DNA from: Baffinella frigidus
Taxonomy: Eukaryota > Cryptophyceae > Cryptomonadales > Baffinellaceae
DNA length: 13,015 bases
Direction: 5' to 3'
NCBI GenBank assembly: GCA_026770585.1
Contig: MU646634.1
Span: 211,147 to 224,161 of the forward strand
The translations under genes were made by a program, and so were the position numbers. The notes beneath the pieces were generated by a model. It had not been told where the DNA came from, made no database searches, and worked only from the letters and a program-made list of their open reading frames with translations. Shown one piece after another: positions 7,501 to 12,624 of the stretch. Every line of letters begins with the position of its first letter. Positions within the stretch are counted from its first letter, which is position 1.

Positions 7501-10276
7501 GGTACCTCGCTCATAAGAAACCGCCCCCCCCTAGGACCCTACAGTAGGACCATGCCTAGGGTCCTATGGTGGTCCTAGGGGGGGGGGGGGGGTCTTATGA
7601 GCGAGGTACCCCTGTACGCGTCGCAGGCCTATTCCTAGAAGCCTTGACGTCCCCTAGAGACTCAAGCGTTTTATGAACCCTAAACCCTAAACCCTAAAAC
7701 ATAAACCATAAACCCTAAAACATAAACTATAGACCATAGACCATAAACCATAAACCCCTAGAGACTCCGTGTGTTCTGCCTCGCGAGTAACCGCGTGGTT
7801 TCTCCCCGTAGAAGCGTTTTATGAACCCTAAACCCCAAACCGTAAGCCATAAAACATAAAACATAAACCCTCAACCATAAACCATAAACCCTGGACCCTA
7901 AACCCTAAACCATAAACCATAAACCCTAAACCCTCAATCTTAAACCCTAAACTGAATCTTAAACTAAACCCTAAACCCTAAACCCTAAACCCTAAACCCT
8001 AAACCCCAAACCCTAAACCCTAAACCCTAAATCCTAAACCCCAAACTAACCCCTAAACCCTCAACCCCCGGCAGTGAACACATACTTCTGGCGGCGGAGG
8101 AAGATCAGGAGGAAGGAGGATGGCAACTTTGACGACCCCTACGGTAGACCGCCACTAAACCCTAAAGCCTTACCCCTTAACCCTGAACCCTAAACCCTAA
8201 GCCCGAAACCCTAAACCCGAAACCCGAAACCCGAAACCCGAAACCCGAAACCCGAAACCCTCCGTGGATAACTTTGACGACCCTTACGGTCAAACCCTAA
8301 ACCCGACACAGCTTTTGTTATCCCTAAACCCTAAACCCTAAACCCTAAACCCTAAACCTTAAACCCTAAACCCTAAACCCCAAACCCTAAACCTGGCACA
8401 GCGTTTGTTGTCCCTGAACCCTAAACCCCACCCCCTAACCCCCCCACCCTAATCCCTAATCCCTAAACCCTAAATCCTAAACCCGAAACCCCAAACCCTA
8501 AACCCTAATCCCTGAACCCTAAACCCTAAACCCTAATCCCTAAACCCGAAACCCCACACCAGGACCCCTCGCCCTCGCGGCGGTGATGCTCATCATGCTC
8601 TCCACCATCTTCGTGCGTCCCTAAACCCGAAACCCCAGACCGCCCACCCCACACAGTGGACTACGGACCTTTCATCAAAAGTCAAATTACCCTGTGGGCG
8701 GTTGACTTTAAGGATTTTCTCATGCAAATTTGGTCACGTTACCGCTGAATCTAGGGGTCCCGAAACCCTCGAAGCCCACCGTGTGGGTATCCCTCAAGTG
8801 CCCATCGGGTGAATATTCACCCTAACTCGCCCTAGGCAGGTCCTAAGGCCCTACCGTAGGGCGTACGAGCCTACTGGGCACTTAAGGGATACCATTATGG
8901 CACCATCGTGACATCTCCCAGCCCGTGACGTCCACCATTTTCGTGCATCGCCCATCCCACGCCAGAGTCTTGGAAGGGTTCTCGCCAAAAGTCGATTCCT
9001 CCTGAAGGCAGTGGTTTTCAAAAGTCAATTCGAACGTATCCAGATACGTTCTCACAAAATCAACCCCCTCCTGCACTCTGGCGTGGTCCCTCAACCCTCA
9101 CCATGCTCTCCACCGTCCCCTGAATCCCAACCCGCCCACGTCCCCTGAACCCTACTAGGCCCCCCCGGTAGGGCGTATGAGCCTACTGGCCGCTTACGGG
9201 ATAGGTAGGGGGCCTACGAAGTGCTCGGGGTCAAATATGACCCGCTCTTCCACGTCATGGATAGGTAGAGCGTTTGCGGTAATTGTTGTCCGTTTTGGAC
9301 GTGCGGTTTTCCGGTTTCCCGGTTTTCATTCCCCCCCCCCCCGATTCATTTGTACCAGAGAAGTGTCCATTTAAAACATTCAACGACCTTTACAACATTT
9401 TAAAAAACCGTAAAACCGGAAAACCGTACGTTCAACACGGACAACAATTACCGCAAACGCTCTAGGGACCTACGACTCTTCGTGGGCTATAAACGACCCG
9501 CGCGCAACTTCAGGGATACATGGCCACTTTAGGGATGCATGGACCTGATGTACGGCACGTTTGACCATGTTTTCAAGTGTTCAAGTTACTCGCGAAAAAG
9601 GACACGCACCGCCCCTAGGGTGGTCCTATCCCTTAAGTGGCCAGGGGTTCTTGAAAGACCCACGCCAGGTCCTAGGCAGGTCCTAGGGCCCTACGGTAGG
9701 GCGTATGCGCCTACTGGCCACTTAAGGGATACTCCCTAGGAACAGGTCTACCGCAGGACCCTGGGGCGGTTCGCTATTTGACACGGAAGTAGCCGTACAG
9801 GGGTACCTCGCTCATAAGAAACCGGACCCCCCTAGGACCCTACAGTAGGCCTATGCTAGGGCCCTATGGTGGTCCTAGGGGGGTGGGCGTTTCTTATGAG
9901 CGAGGTACCCCTGTATCGCGTCTGACCCTCACCCTAAACCCTACACCCTGAACCCTGAACCCTGAACCCTAAACCCTAAACACTAAACCCCAAACTCTAA
10001 ATCCTGAACCCTAAACCCTGAACCCTGAACCCTGAACCCTAAACCCTAAACTCTCAATCCTGAACCCTGAACCCTTGACTCTAACCCTGAACCCTAAACC
10101 CTGAACCCTAAACCCTGAACCCTGAACCCTGCACCCGAAACCCGAAACCCGAAACCCTAAACCCTAAACTCTGAACCCTAAACCCTAAACACAACACGCA
10201 GGCGGGTGGAGTGGTCAAGCTGATGGGAAACTCGGCGGTGCAAGAGTACATGTCCTTCGAATCCAGCAAGTTCTAA
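4395..10276 (+). CDS. VTC1-like polyphosphate polymerase subunit (DUF202 family), complete, five exons
   Basis: The exons are 4395-4580, 6488-6554, 8075-8143, 8563-8612 and 10202-10276. Their 447 nt give 148 residues and a TAA stop, with matching phases (0, 1, 1, 0) and GT..AG at all four introns. The N-terminus is cytosolic, followed by the DUF202 signature EPKTFLANERTFLNWL (24-39). Helices lie near 38-56, 65-85 and 109-130. The basic loop WRRRKIRRKEDGNFDDPYGP (90-109) matches the WR..IRRR..YDD..GP pattern of Vtc1. K26, E32 and R33 sit where yeast Vtc1 has K24, E30 and R31. The family forms the membrane part of the VTC complex, which makes polyphosphate and moves it into acidocalcisomes or vacuoles; yeast Vtc1 is about 129 aa. 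A divergent SPX gene lies upstream. Joining is by inspection only; the family call is strong, while the exon 5 junction is less certain than the others. Confidence 0.85.
5379..5518. mobile_element. 140-bp foldback element with ATACC target duplication
   Basis: The arms start TTATCCGGGGAAACC and end GGTTTCCCCGGATAA. About 50 outer bp match with one mismatch, then looser pairing. ATACC lies directly on both sides (5374-5378, 5519-5523), as expected for transposon insertion. Confidence 0.75.
5684..5836. repeat. Foldback element in VTC1-like intron 1
   Basis: GGAGTTCTAAAACTCGTTTT (from 5701) pairs with AAAACGAGTTTTAGAACTCC (to 5824). CAAATATGTCAACTTAT pairs with ATAAGTTGACATATTTG inside, and ATCTCA/TGAGAT extends the arms outward. 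Confidence 0.75.
6249..6283 (+). pseudogene. Truncated copy of VTC1-like exon 2 (5' half)
   Basis: GGCAG followed by GTGGGAGCGCTGCAAATCAT and AGCTCTTTCCTG encodes VGALQIMSSFL. The acceptor is kept and in phase; the copy stops where the ATGGCGGCCGTGTTGG module begins. A shorter copy of the first 20 or so bases is at 6149-6171 (GCGGGAGCGCTTTGCAG). Confidence 0.6.
6488..6554 (+). CDS. VTC1-like gene, exon 2
   Basis: The acceptor is CGGCAG ending at 6487 and the donor is GTACCA at 6555. The 67 nt encode residues 63-84 and one extra base; this is transmembrane helix 2 (core SSFLIITAIAFCVYA). Among several copies of this sequence in the surrounding introns, this is the only full-length one with both splice sites and no stop. 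Repeat sequence resumes within about ten bases of the donor. Confidence 0.82.
6560..6690. repeat. CCCTACA-type heptamer array
   Basis: CCCTACA dominates, with CCCTGAA and CCCTACT variants; it lies directly after the exon 2 donor. Confidence 0.85.
6691..6725 (+). pseudogene. Copy of VTC1-like exon 2 (3' half) with stop
   Basis: It encodes LIITAIAF, then TGA where exon 2 has TGC, then VYDS. The donor GTACAC at 6726 is kept, but the acceptor half is replaced by a CCCTACA array. Confidence 0.65.
6934..6982 (+). pseudogene. Copy of VTC1-like exon 2 with Asp in the helix
   Basis: It reads MSSFLIVTAIDFCIYA with no stop, then the donor GTACCC at 6983. It lacks the first 18 bases and the in-phase acceptor of exon 2; the nearest AG (6919-6920) would shift the frame. 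The Ala-to-Asp change puts a charge in helix 2. Confidence 0.65.
7251..7302. repeat. 26-bp tandem pair
   Basis: AGATTGAACATTTTTCCATG plus AGATTT is followed by a second unit differing at two bases. Confidence 0.85.
7398..7424. mobile_element. Lone A-family terminal repeat
   Basis: The 27 bases match the left end of A elements (TACAGGGGTACCTCGCTCAT onward) but are followed by the CACATGGCGGCCGTGTTGG module instead of the element body. Confidence 0.7.
7495..7616. mobile_element. A-family foldback MITE, full copy
   Basis: The ends are TA-CAGGGGTACCTCGCTCATAA and its complement, followed by C/G runs and an inner CCTAGGACC..GGTCCTAGG palindrome. There is no coding capacity. TA on both sides may be the target duplication. 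Confidence 0.8.
7673..8070. repeat. CCCTAAA array before exon 3
   Basis: Long runs of CCCTAAA occur with CATAAAC and CCATAAA variants; this is one of the purest telomere-type stretches in the window (7965-8035). Confidence 0.9.
8075..8143 (+). CDS. VTC1-like gene, exon 3
   Basis: The acceptor is CGGCAG ending at 8074 and the donor is GTAGAC at 8144. Joined to exon 2, the split codon A|TG gives Met85. The exon then encodes NTYFWRRRKIRRK and the acidic turn NFDDPY, the cytosolic basic loop typical of Vtc1 between helices 2 and 3. The open block is bounded on both sides by CCCTAAA-like repeats. Confidence 0.85.
8144..8562. other. VTC1-like intron 3
   Basis: It is almost wholly CCCTAAA and CCCGAAA repeat, with the exon 3 scrap at 8264-8288 and a paired short motif, CACAGCTTTTGTTATCCCT (8305) and CACAGCGTTTGTTGTCCCT (8397). 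Confidence 0.7.
8264..8288 (+). pseudogene. Copy of VTC1-like exon 3 end
   Basis: GTGGATAACTTTGACGACCC and TTACG repeat the DNFDDPY end of exon 3, followed by the donor GTCAAA. The 5' part is replaced by CCCGAAA repeats, so there is no acceptor. Confidence 0.6.
8563..8612 (+). CDS. VTC1-like gene, exon 4
   Basis: The acceptor is CACCAG ending at 8562. The split codon G|GA rebuilds the conserved Gly-Pro of the DDPYGP motif, which strongly supports the 3/4 junction. The exon encodes helix 3 (PLALAAVMLIMLSTIF). The donor is GTGCGT at 8613. If intron 4 is retained, the frame reads Val-Arg-Pro and stops at TAA (8622-8624), giving a 127-residue form close to the yeast length. Confidence 0.8.
8788..8891. 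mobile_element. B-family element
   Basis: TATCCCTCAAGTGCCCA and TGGGCACTTAAGGGATA form the ends; the inner perfect palindrome is GGGTGAATATTCACCC, followed by the usual CCTAGGCAGG..CTACCGTAGGG core. Confidence 0.75.
8931..8942 (+). pseudogene. Short copy of VTC1-like exon 4 end
   Basis: TCCACCATTTTC followed by GTGCAT matches the last four codons of exon 4 and its donor. Another scrap, CATGCTCTCCACC, is at 9102-9114. Both are short, so chance is not excluded. Confidence 0.35.
9167..9203. mobile_element. Partial B-family element (one end)
   Basis: GGTAGGGCGTATGAGCCTAC through TGGCCGCTTACGGGATA matches the right end of B copies; the left half is missing. The near-palindrome GGGTCAAATATGACCC at 9228-9243 resembles the B inner stem. 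Confidence 0.55.
9266..9464. repeat. 199-bp foldback element
   Basis: TAGAGCGTTTGCGGTAATTG onward pairs with CAATTACCGCAAACGCTCTA at the other end; the inner arms CGGTTTTCCGGTTT and AAACCGG-type segments also pair. The middle is an unpaired AT-rich region after a C run. Confidence 0.8.
9627..9731. mobile_element. B-family element
   Basis: TATCCCTTAAGTGGCCAG and CTGGCCACTTAAGGGATA ends (right end preceded by TA) enclose the standard core; the inner stem is imperfect (GGGTTCTTGAAAGACCC). Confidence 0.75.
9796..9915. mobile_element. A-family foldback MITE, full copy
   Basis: Both 27-bp ends are intact and TA flanks each side. The inner palindrome is CCTAGGACCCTACAGTAGG against CCCTATGGTGGTCCTAGG. 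Confidence 0.8.
9926..10196. repeat. CCCTGAA/CCCTAAA array before exon 5
   Basis: Alternating CCCTGAA and CCCTAAA heptamers end with a short CCCGAAA run just before the exon 5 acceptor. Confidence 0.9.
10202..10276 (+). CDS. VTC1-like gene, exon 5 (last coding exon)
   Basis: The acceptor is ACGCAG ending at 10201, in phase 0 with exon 4. The exon encodes 24 residues (AGGVVKLMGNSAVQEYMSFE and four more) and TAA at 10274-10276. This tail is longer than in yeast Vtc1 and has no motif I recognise. Degraded copies at 10667-10726 and 11264-11323 keep the same frame and stop, which supports its being a real coding end. The link to exon 4 is inferred from phase and position. Confidence 0.65.
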   Translation, partial: AGGVVKLMGNSAVQEYMSFESSKF

Positions 10277-10424
10277 GATGCTGCGATCCTCTGCCTCAAC
10301 GTGATCCGAAAGGAAGCATAGCTTTTCTGCAGAACAAATTCCAGTGTCCGCCTATGTTGGGAGTTCGAAGAACCTCAAGGACCTAAAGGCCGACACGTTG
10401 GGAACGGCAGATGGGGTTGGGGGC

Positions 10425-10544
10425 TACAGGGGTACCTCGCTCATAAGAAACGCCCCCCCCCCCTAGAACCACCGTAGGGCCCTAGGCATAGCCCTACTGT
10501 AGGGTCCTAGGGGGAGGCGGTTTCTTATGAGCGAGGTACCCCTG
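10425..10544. mobile_element. A-family foldback MITE in the 3' region
   Basis: Full ends and C/G-run body. It is directly followed by a second right half (10545-10609), giving two right ends in a row. The latter ends CCCCTGTAA; TGTAA is the algal polyadenylation signal, which may be chance. Confidence 0.75.
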
Positions 10545-10666
10545 AAAGGCATAGCCCTACTGTAGGGTTCTAGGGGGAGGCGGTTTCTTATGAGCGAGGT
10601 ACCCCTGTAACGAGAAAGCTACGTTCTCTGCGAGGCATGATGCATTAGTCATTAGTCAGACACAGC

Positions 10667-10726
10667 AAGCTGATAGGCAACTCGGTGGTGCAAGAGTACA
10701 TGTCCTTCGAATCTCTCAAGTTCTAA
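10667..10726 (+). pseudogene. Copy of VTC1-like exon 5, upstream tandem unit
   Basis: It encodes KLIGNSVVQEYMSFESLKF and TAA, three substitutions from exon 5, and lacks its first five codons. It is followed by CCGCCACGCTGGGAACGGCA, which resembles sequence about 115 bp after the true stop. A second piece of the same (ATGTCCTTCGAATCT to TAA) is at 10859-10885, after a B element. Confidence 0.65.
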
Positions 10727-10755
10727 GACCGCCACGCTGGGAACGGCAGACCACT

Positions 10756-10859
10756 CATCCCTTAAGTGGAAATAGGGCGATTAATCGCCCTAACTCGCCG
10801 TAGGCAGGTCCTAGGGCCCTACCGTAGGTCGTATGAGCCTACTGGGCACTTAAGGGATA
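10756..10859. mobile_element. B-family element, variant inner stem
   Basis: Ends CATCCCTTAAGTGG and CACTTAAGGGATA; inner perfect palindrome AGGGCGATTAATCGCCCT. An identical copy is at 11353-11456. Confidence 0.75.
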
Positions 10860-10914
10860 TGTCCTTCGAATCTCTCAAGTTCTAAGACCGCCACGCTGGG
10901 AACGGCAGACCTCT

Positions 10915-11019
10915 TATCCCTTAAGTGCCCAGGTAGTCAAATTTGACGGCCAAGAGGTCCTAGGCAGGTCCTAGGGCCCTACCGTAGGGCGTATGAGCCT
11001 ACTGGGCACTTGAGGGATA
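10915..11019. mobile_element. B-family element
   Basis: Ends TATCCCTTAAGTGCCCAG and CACTTGAGGGATA; inner stem GTCAAATTTGAC. An identical copy is at 11512-11616. Confidence 0.8.
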
Positions 11020-11021
11020 TG

Positions 11022-11141
11022 TACAGGGGTACCTCGCTCATAAGAAACGCCCACTCCCCTAGGGTCCCCATATGGCCCTATGCATAGGCCTACTGTAGAG
11101 TCCTAGGGGGGGGGCGCTTTCTTATGAGCGAGGTACCCCTG
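11022..11141. mobile_element. A-family foldback MITE between the tandem units
   Basis: The ends are intact, but the body differs from 10425-10544 (ATATGGCCCTATGCATAGGC), although both flank identical units. Confidence 0.8.
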
Positions 11142-11263
11142 AAAGGCATAGCCCTACTGTAGGGTTCTAGGGGGAGGCGGTTTCTTATGAGCGAGGTACC
11201 CCTGTAACGAGAAAGCTACGTTCTCTGCGAGGCATGATGCATTAGTCATTAGTCAGACACAGC

Positions 11264-11323
11264 AAGCTGATAGGCAACTCGGTGGTGCAAGAGTACATGT
11301 CCTTCGAATCTCTCAAGTTCTAA
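11264..11323 (+). pseudogene. Copy of VTC1-like exon 5, downstream tandem unit
   Basis: It appears identical to 10667-10726, offset by 597 bp as part of the tandem duplication; the second piece recurs at 11456-11482. Confidence 0.65.
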
Positions 11324-11352
11324 GACCGCCACGCTGGGAACGGCAGACCACT

Positions 11353-11456
11353 CATCCCTTAAGTGGAAATAGGGCGATTAATCGCCCTAACTCGCCGTAG
11401 GCAGGTCCTAGGGCCCTACCGTAGGTCGTATGAGCCTACTGGGCACTTAAGGGATA
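11353..11456. mobile_element. B-family element, second tandem unit
   Basis: Duplicate of 10756-10859 at +597 bp. Confidence 0.75.
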
Positions 11457-11511
11457 TGTCCTTCGAATCTCTCAAGTTCTAAGACCGCCACGCTGGGAAC
11501 GGCAGACCTCT

Positions 11512-11616
11512 TATCCCTTAAGTGCCCAGGTAGTCAAATTTGACGGCCAAGAGGTCCTAGGCAGGTCCTAGGGCCCTACCGTAGGGCGTATGAGCCTACT
11601 GGGCACTTGAGGGATA
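11512..11616. mobile_element. B-family element, second tandem unit
   Basis: Duplicate of 10915-11019 at +597 bp. It is followed by TACAGGGG (11619-11626), only the first bases of an A element. Confidence 0.8.
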
Positions 11617-11677
11617 TGTACAGGGGGGCCATGCTGGTTTCGATCCGTCATAGACGCACTTTTCTCTCTCTGCGGCC

Positions 11678-11782
11678 TATCCCTTAAGTGGCCAGTAGGC
11701 CCATACGCCCTACCGTAGGGTCCTAGGACCTGCCTAGGACCTCTTGGTGGTCAAATTTGACCACCTGGCCACTTAAGGGATA
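11678..11782. mobile_element. B-family element, opposite orientation
   Basis: Ends TATCCCTTAAGTGGCCAG and CTGGCCACTTAAGGGATA; inner perfect palindrome GGTGGTCAAATTTGACCACC. It reads in reverse relative to the other B copies and abuts an A element with no gap. Confidence 0.8.
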
Positions 11783-11902
11783 GGGGTACCTCGCTCACAA
11801 GAAAGCATCCCCCCCCCTAGAACCCTACAGTAGGCCTATGCCTAAGGCCCTACGGTGGTCCTAGGGGGGGTGGCTGTTCCTTGTGAGCGAGGTACCCCTG
11901 TA
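11783..11902. mobile_element. A-family MITE abutting a B element
   Basis: The left end lacks its first two bases (CA) and starts GGGGTACCTCGCTCAC where the B element stops. Matching changes (CACAAG/CTTGTG) in the two arms keep them paired. Confidence 0.75.
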
Positions 11903-12039
11903 CCCCCTTCCTCAGGAATTCCTCAGAATCACCCCCCATGAAATCTACCTGTGAAATTTCGGGGGGGGGGGGGGCGAAATATCTACGTGCCCGACTGTAC
12001 TCGGACAGAGCTGGGTCCTCTGAATCACTAGACGAGGAC

Positions 12040-12131
12040 CCCCCCTCTAGGACCACCGTAGGGCCCTAGGCATGGTCCTACTGTAGGGTCCTAGGGGGGG
12101 GGCAGTTTCTTATGAGCGAGGTACCCCTGTA
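12040..12131. mobile_element. Left-truncated A-family MITE
   Basis: The body and right end are present; the left end is missing. The CCCCCTTCCTCAG after it is also found after the A copy ending at 11902, so end plus flank were duplicated together. Confidence 0.7.
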
Positions 12132-12158
12132 CCCCCCTTCCTCAGAAAGTCCTCTGGA

Positions 12159-12204
12159 TCATTGGAGGAGAGTGCAGTCGAGGATTGAGATGTCTCCGAC
12201 ACAC
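12159..12204 (-). CDS. Possible last exon of the third gene
   Basis: On the - strand AACGCAG|GTGTGT continues in phase 2 from 12348 and reads CVGDISILDCTLLQ then TGA. Another frame of the same DNA is open and acidic (SSNDPEDFLRKG) and has a relative at 11905-11945, so frame and role are open. Confidence 0.25.
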
Positions 12205-12211
12205 CTGCGTT

Positions 12212-12347
12212 GAGGGTTTGGGGTTTGGGGTTTCAGATTTGGGGTTTGGGGTTTGGGGTTTGGGGTTTGGGGTTTGGGGTTTCAGATTTGGGGTTTGGGG
12301 TTTGGGGTTTGGGGTTTCAGATTTGGGGTTTGGGGTTTGGGGTGCAC
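12212..12347. repeat. TTTGGGG array with TTTCAGA interruptions
   Basis: TTTGGGG units are punctuated by TTTCAGA about every 30-45 bp (a higher-order pattern), ending at the candidate exon 12348-12397. Confidence 0.9.
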
Positions 12348-12397
12348 CGCCTGCCGTTGGCGTCGTAAGGGACAAACACAAGGTCGGTCCCCGAGAC
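12348..12397 (-). CDS. Candidate exon of a third, unrecognised gene
   Basis: On the - strand AAACAG|GTC..GGCG|GTGCAC encloses 50 nt encoding VSGTDLVFVPYDANGR plus two bases. It interrupts otherwise continuous TTTGGGG and TGTTTGG arrays, and its codons show none of the repeat pattern. With the microexon it reads TDGFDVQVSGTDLVFVPYDA, which looks like real protein, but I cannot name a family. Confidence 0.45.
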
Positions 12398-12402
12398 CTG
12401 TT

Positions 12403-12580
12403 TTGGTGTTTGGTGTTTGGTGTTTGGTGTCTGGTGTTTGGTGTTTGGTGTTTGGGTTTTGGGTTTTAGGTTTTGGGTTTTGGGTTTTGGGGTTTGGGTT
12501 CGGGGTTTGGAATTTCGGGTTCCAGGTTCCGGGTTCCGTGTTCCGGGTTCAGGGTGCCGGGTTCCGGGTTTGGGGGTTCG
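12403..12580. repeat. TGTTTGG, then TTTTGGG and TTCCGGG arrays
   Basis: Successive blocks with different units run between the two candidate exons of the third gene, all G-rich on +. Confidence 0.85.
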
Positions 12581-12591
12581 GGTTAAGTGAC

Positions 12592-12615
12592 CTGGACGTC
12601 AAACCCGTCAGTGGA
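12592..12615 (-). CDS. Candidate microexon of a third, unrecognised gene
   Basis: On the - strand ACAAG|TCC..CCAG|GTCACT encloses 24 nt encoding STDGFDVQ. It is in phase 0 with the exon at 12348-12397 and sits between repeat blocks. A decayed copy is at 12918-12941. I do not recognise the protein. Confidence 0.4.
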
Positions 12616-12624
12616 CTTGTTTTC

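Larger units (their letters stand above)
6555..8074. other. VTC1-like intron 2
   Basis: It contains a CCCTACA-type array (6560-6690), two degraded exon 2 copies and a 26-bp tandem pair (7251-7302). It also has a lone A-element end (7398-7424), a full A element (7495-7616) and CCCTAAA arrays (7673-8060). Confidence 0.65.
8613..10201. other. VTC1-like intron 4
   Basis: It contains B elements (8788-8891, 9167-9203 partial, 9627-9731), the large hairpin 9266-9464, an A element (9796-9915) and a CCCTGAA/CCCTAAA array (9926-10196) up to the exon 5 acceptor. 9470-9625 holds nothing I recognise. Confidence 0.6.
10544..11626. repeat. Tandem duplication, period 597 bp
   Basis: 10544-11029 and 11141-11626 read as identical. 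Each holds an A right half, an exon 5 copy, a B element, a second exon 5 scrap and another B element. The A element at 11022-11141 separates them. Confidence 0.85.

Noticed and set aside
7673-8560. A functional telomere or chromosome end
   Set aside because: Arrays are interior, degenerate, in both orientations and interrupted by exons.
8613-9110. Further VTC1 exon near 8931 or 9102
   Set aside because: Matches to exon 4 are only 12-13 bases and add nothing in frame; treated as scraps.
11850-12056. - strand open frame MVLEGGSSSSDSEDPALSEY..
   Set aside because: Its ends are A-element sequence (the tail is a terminal repeat in translation) and it includes a long C/G run; only the FLRKG segment is kept as a weak observation.
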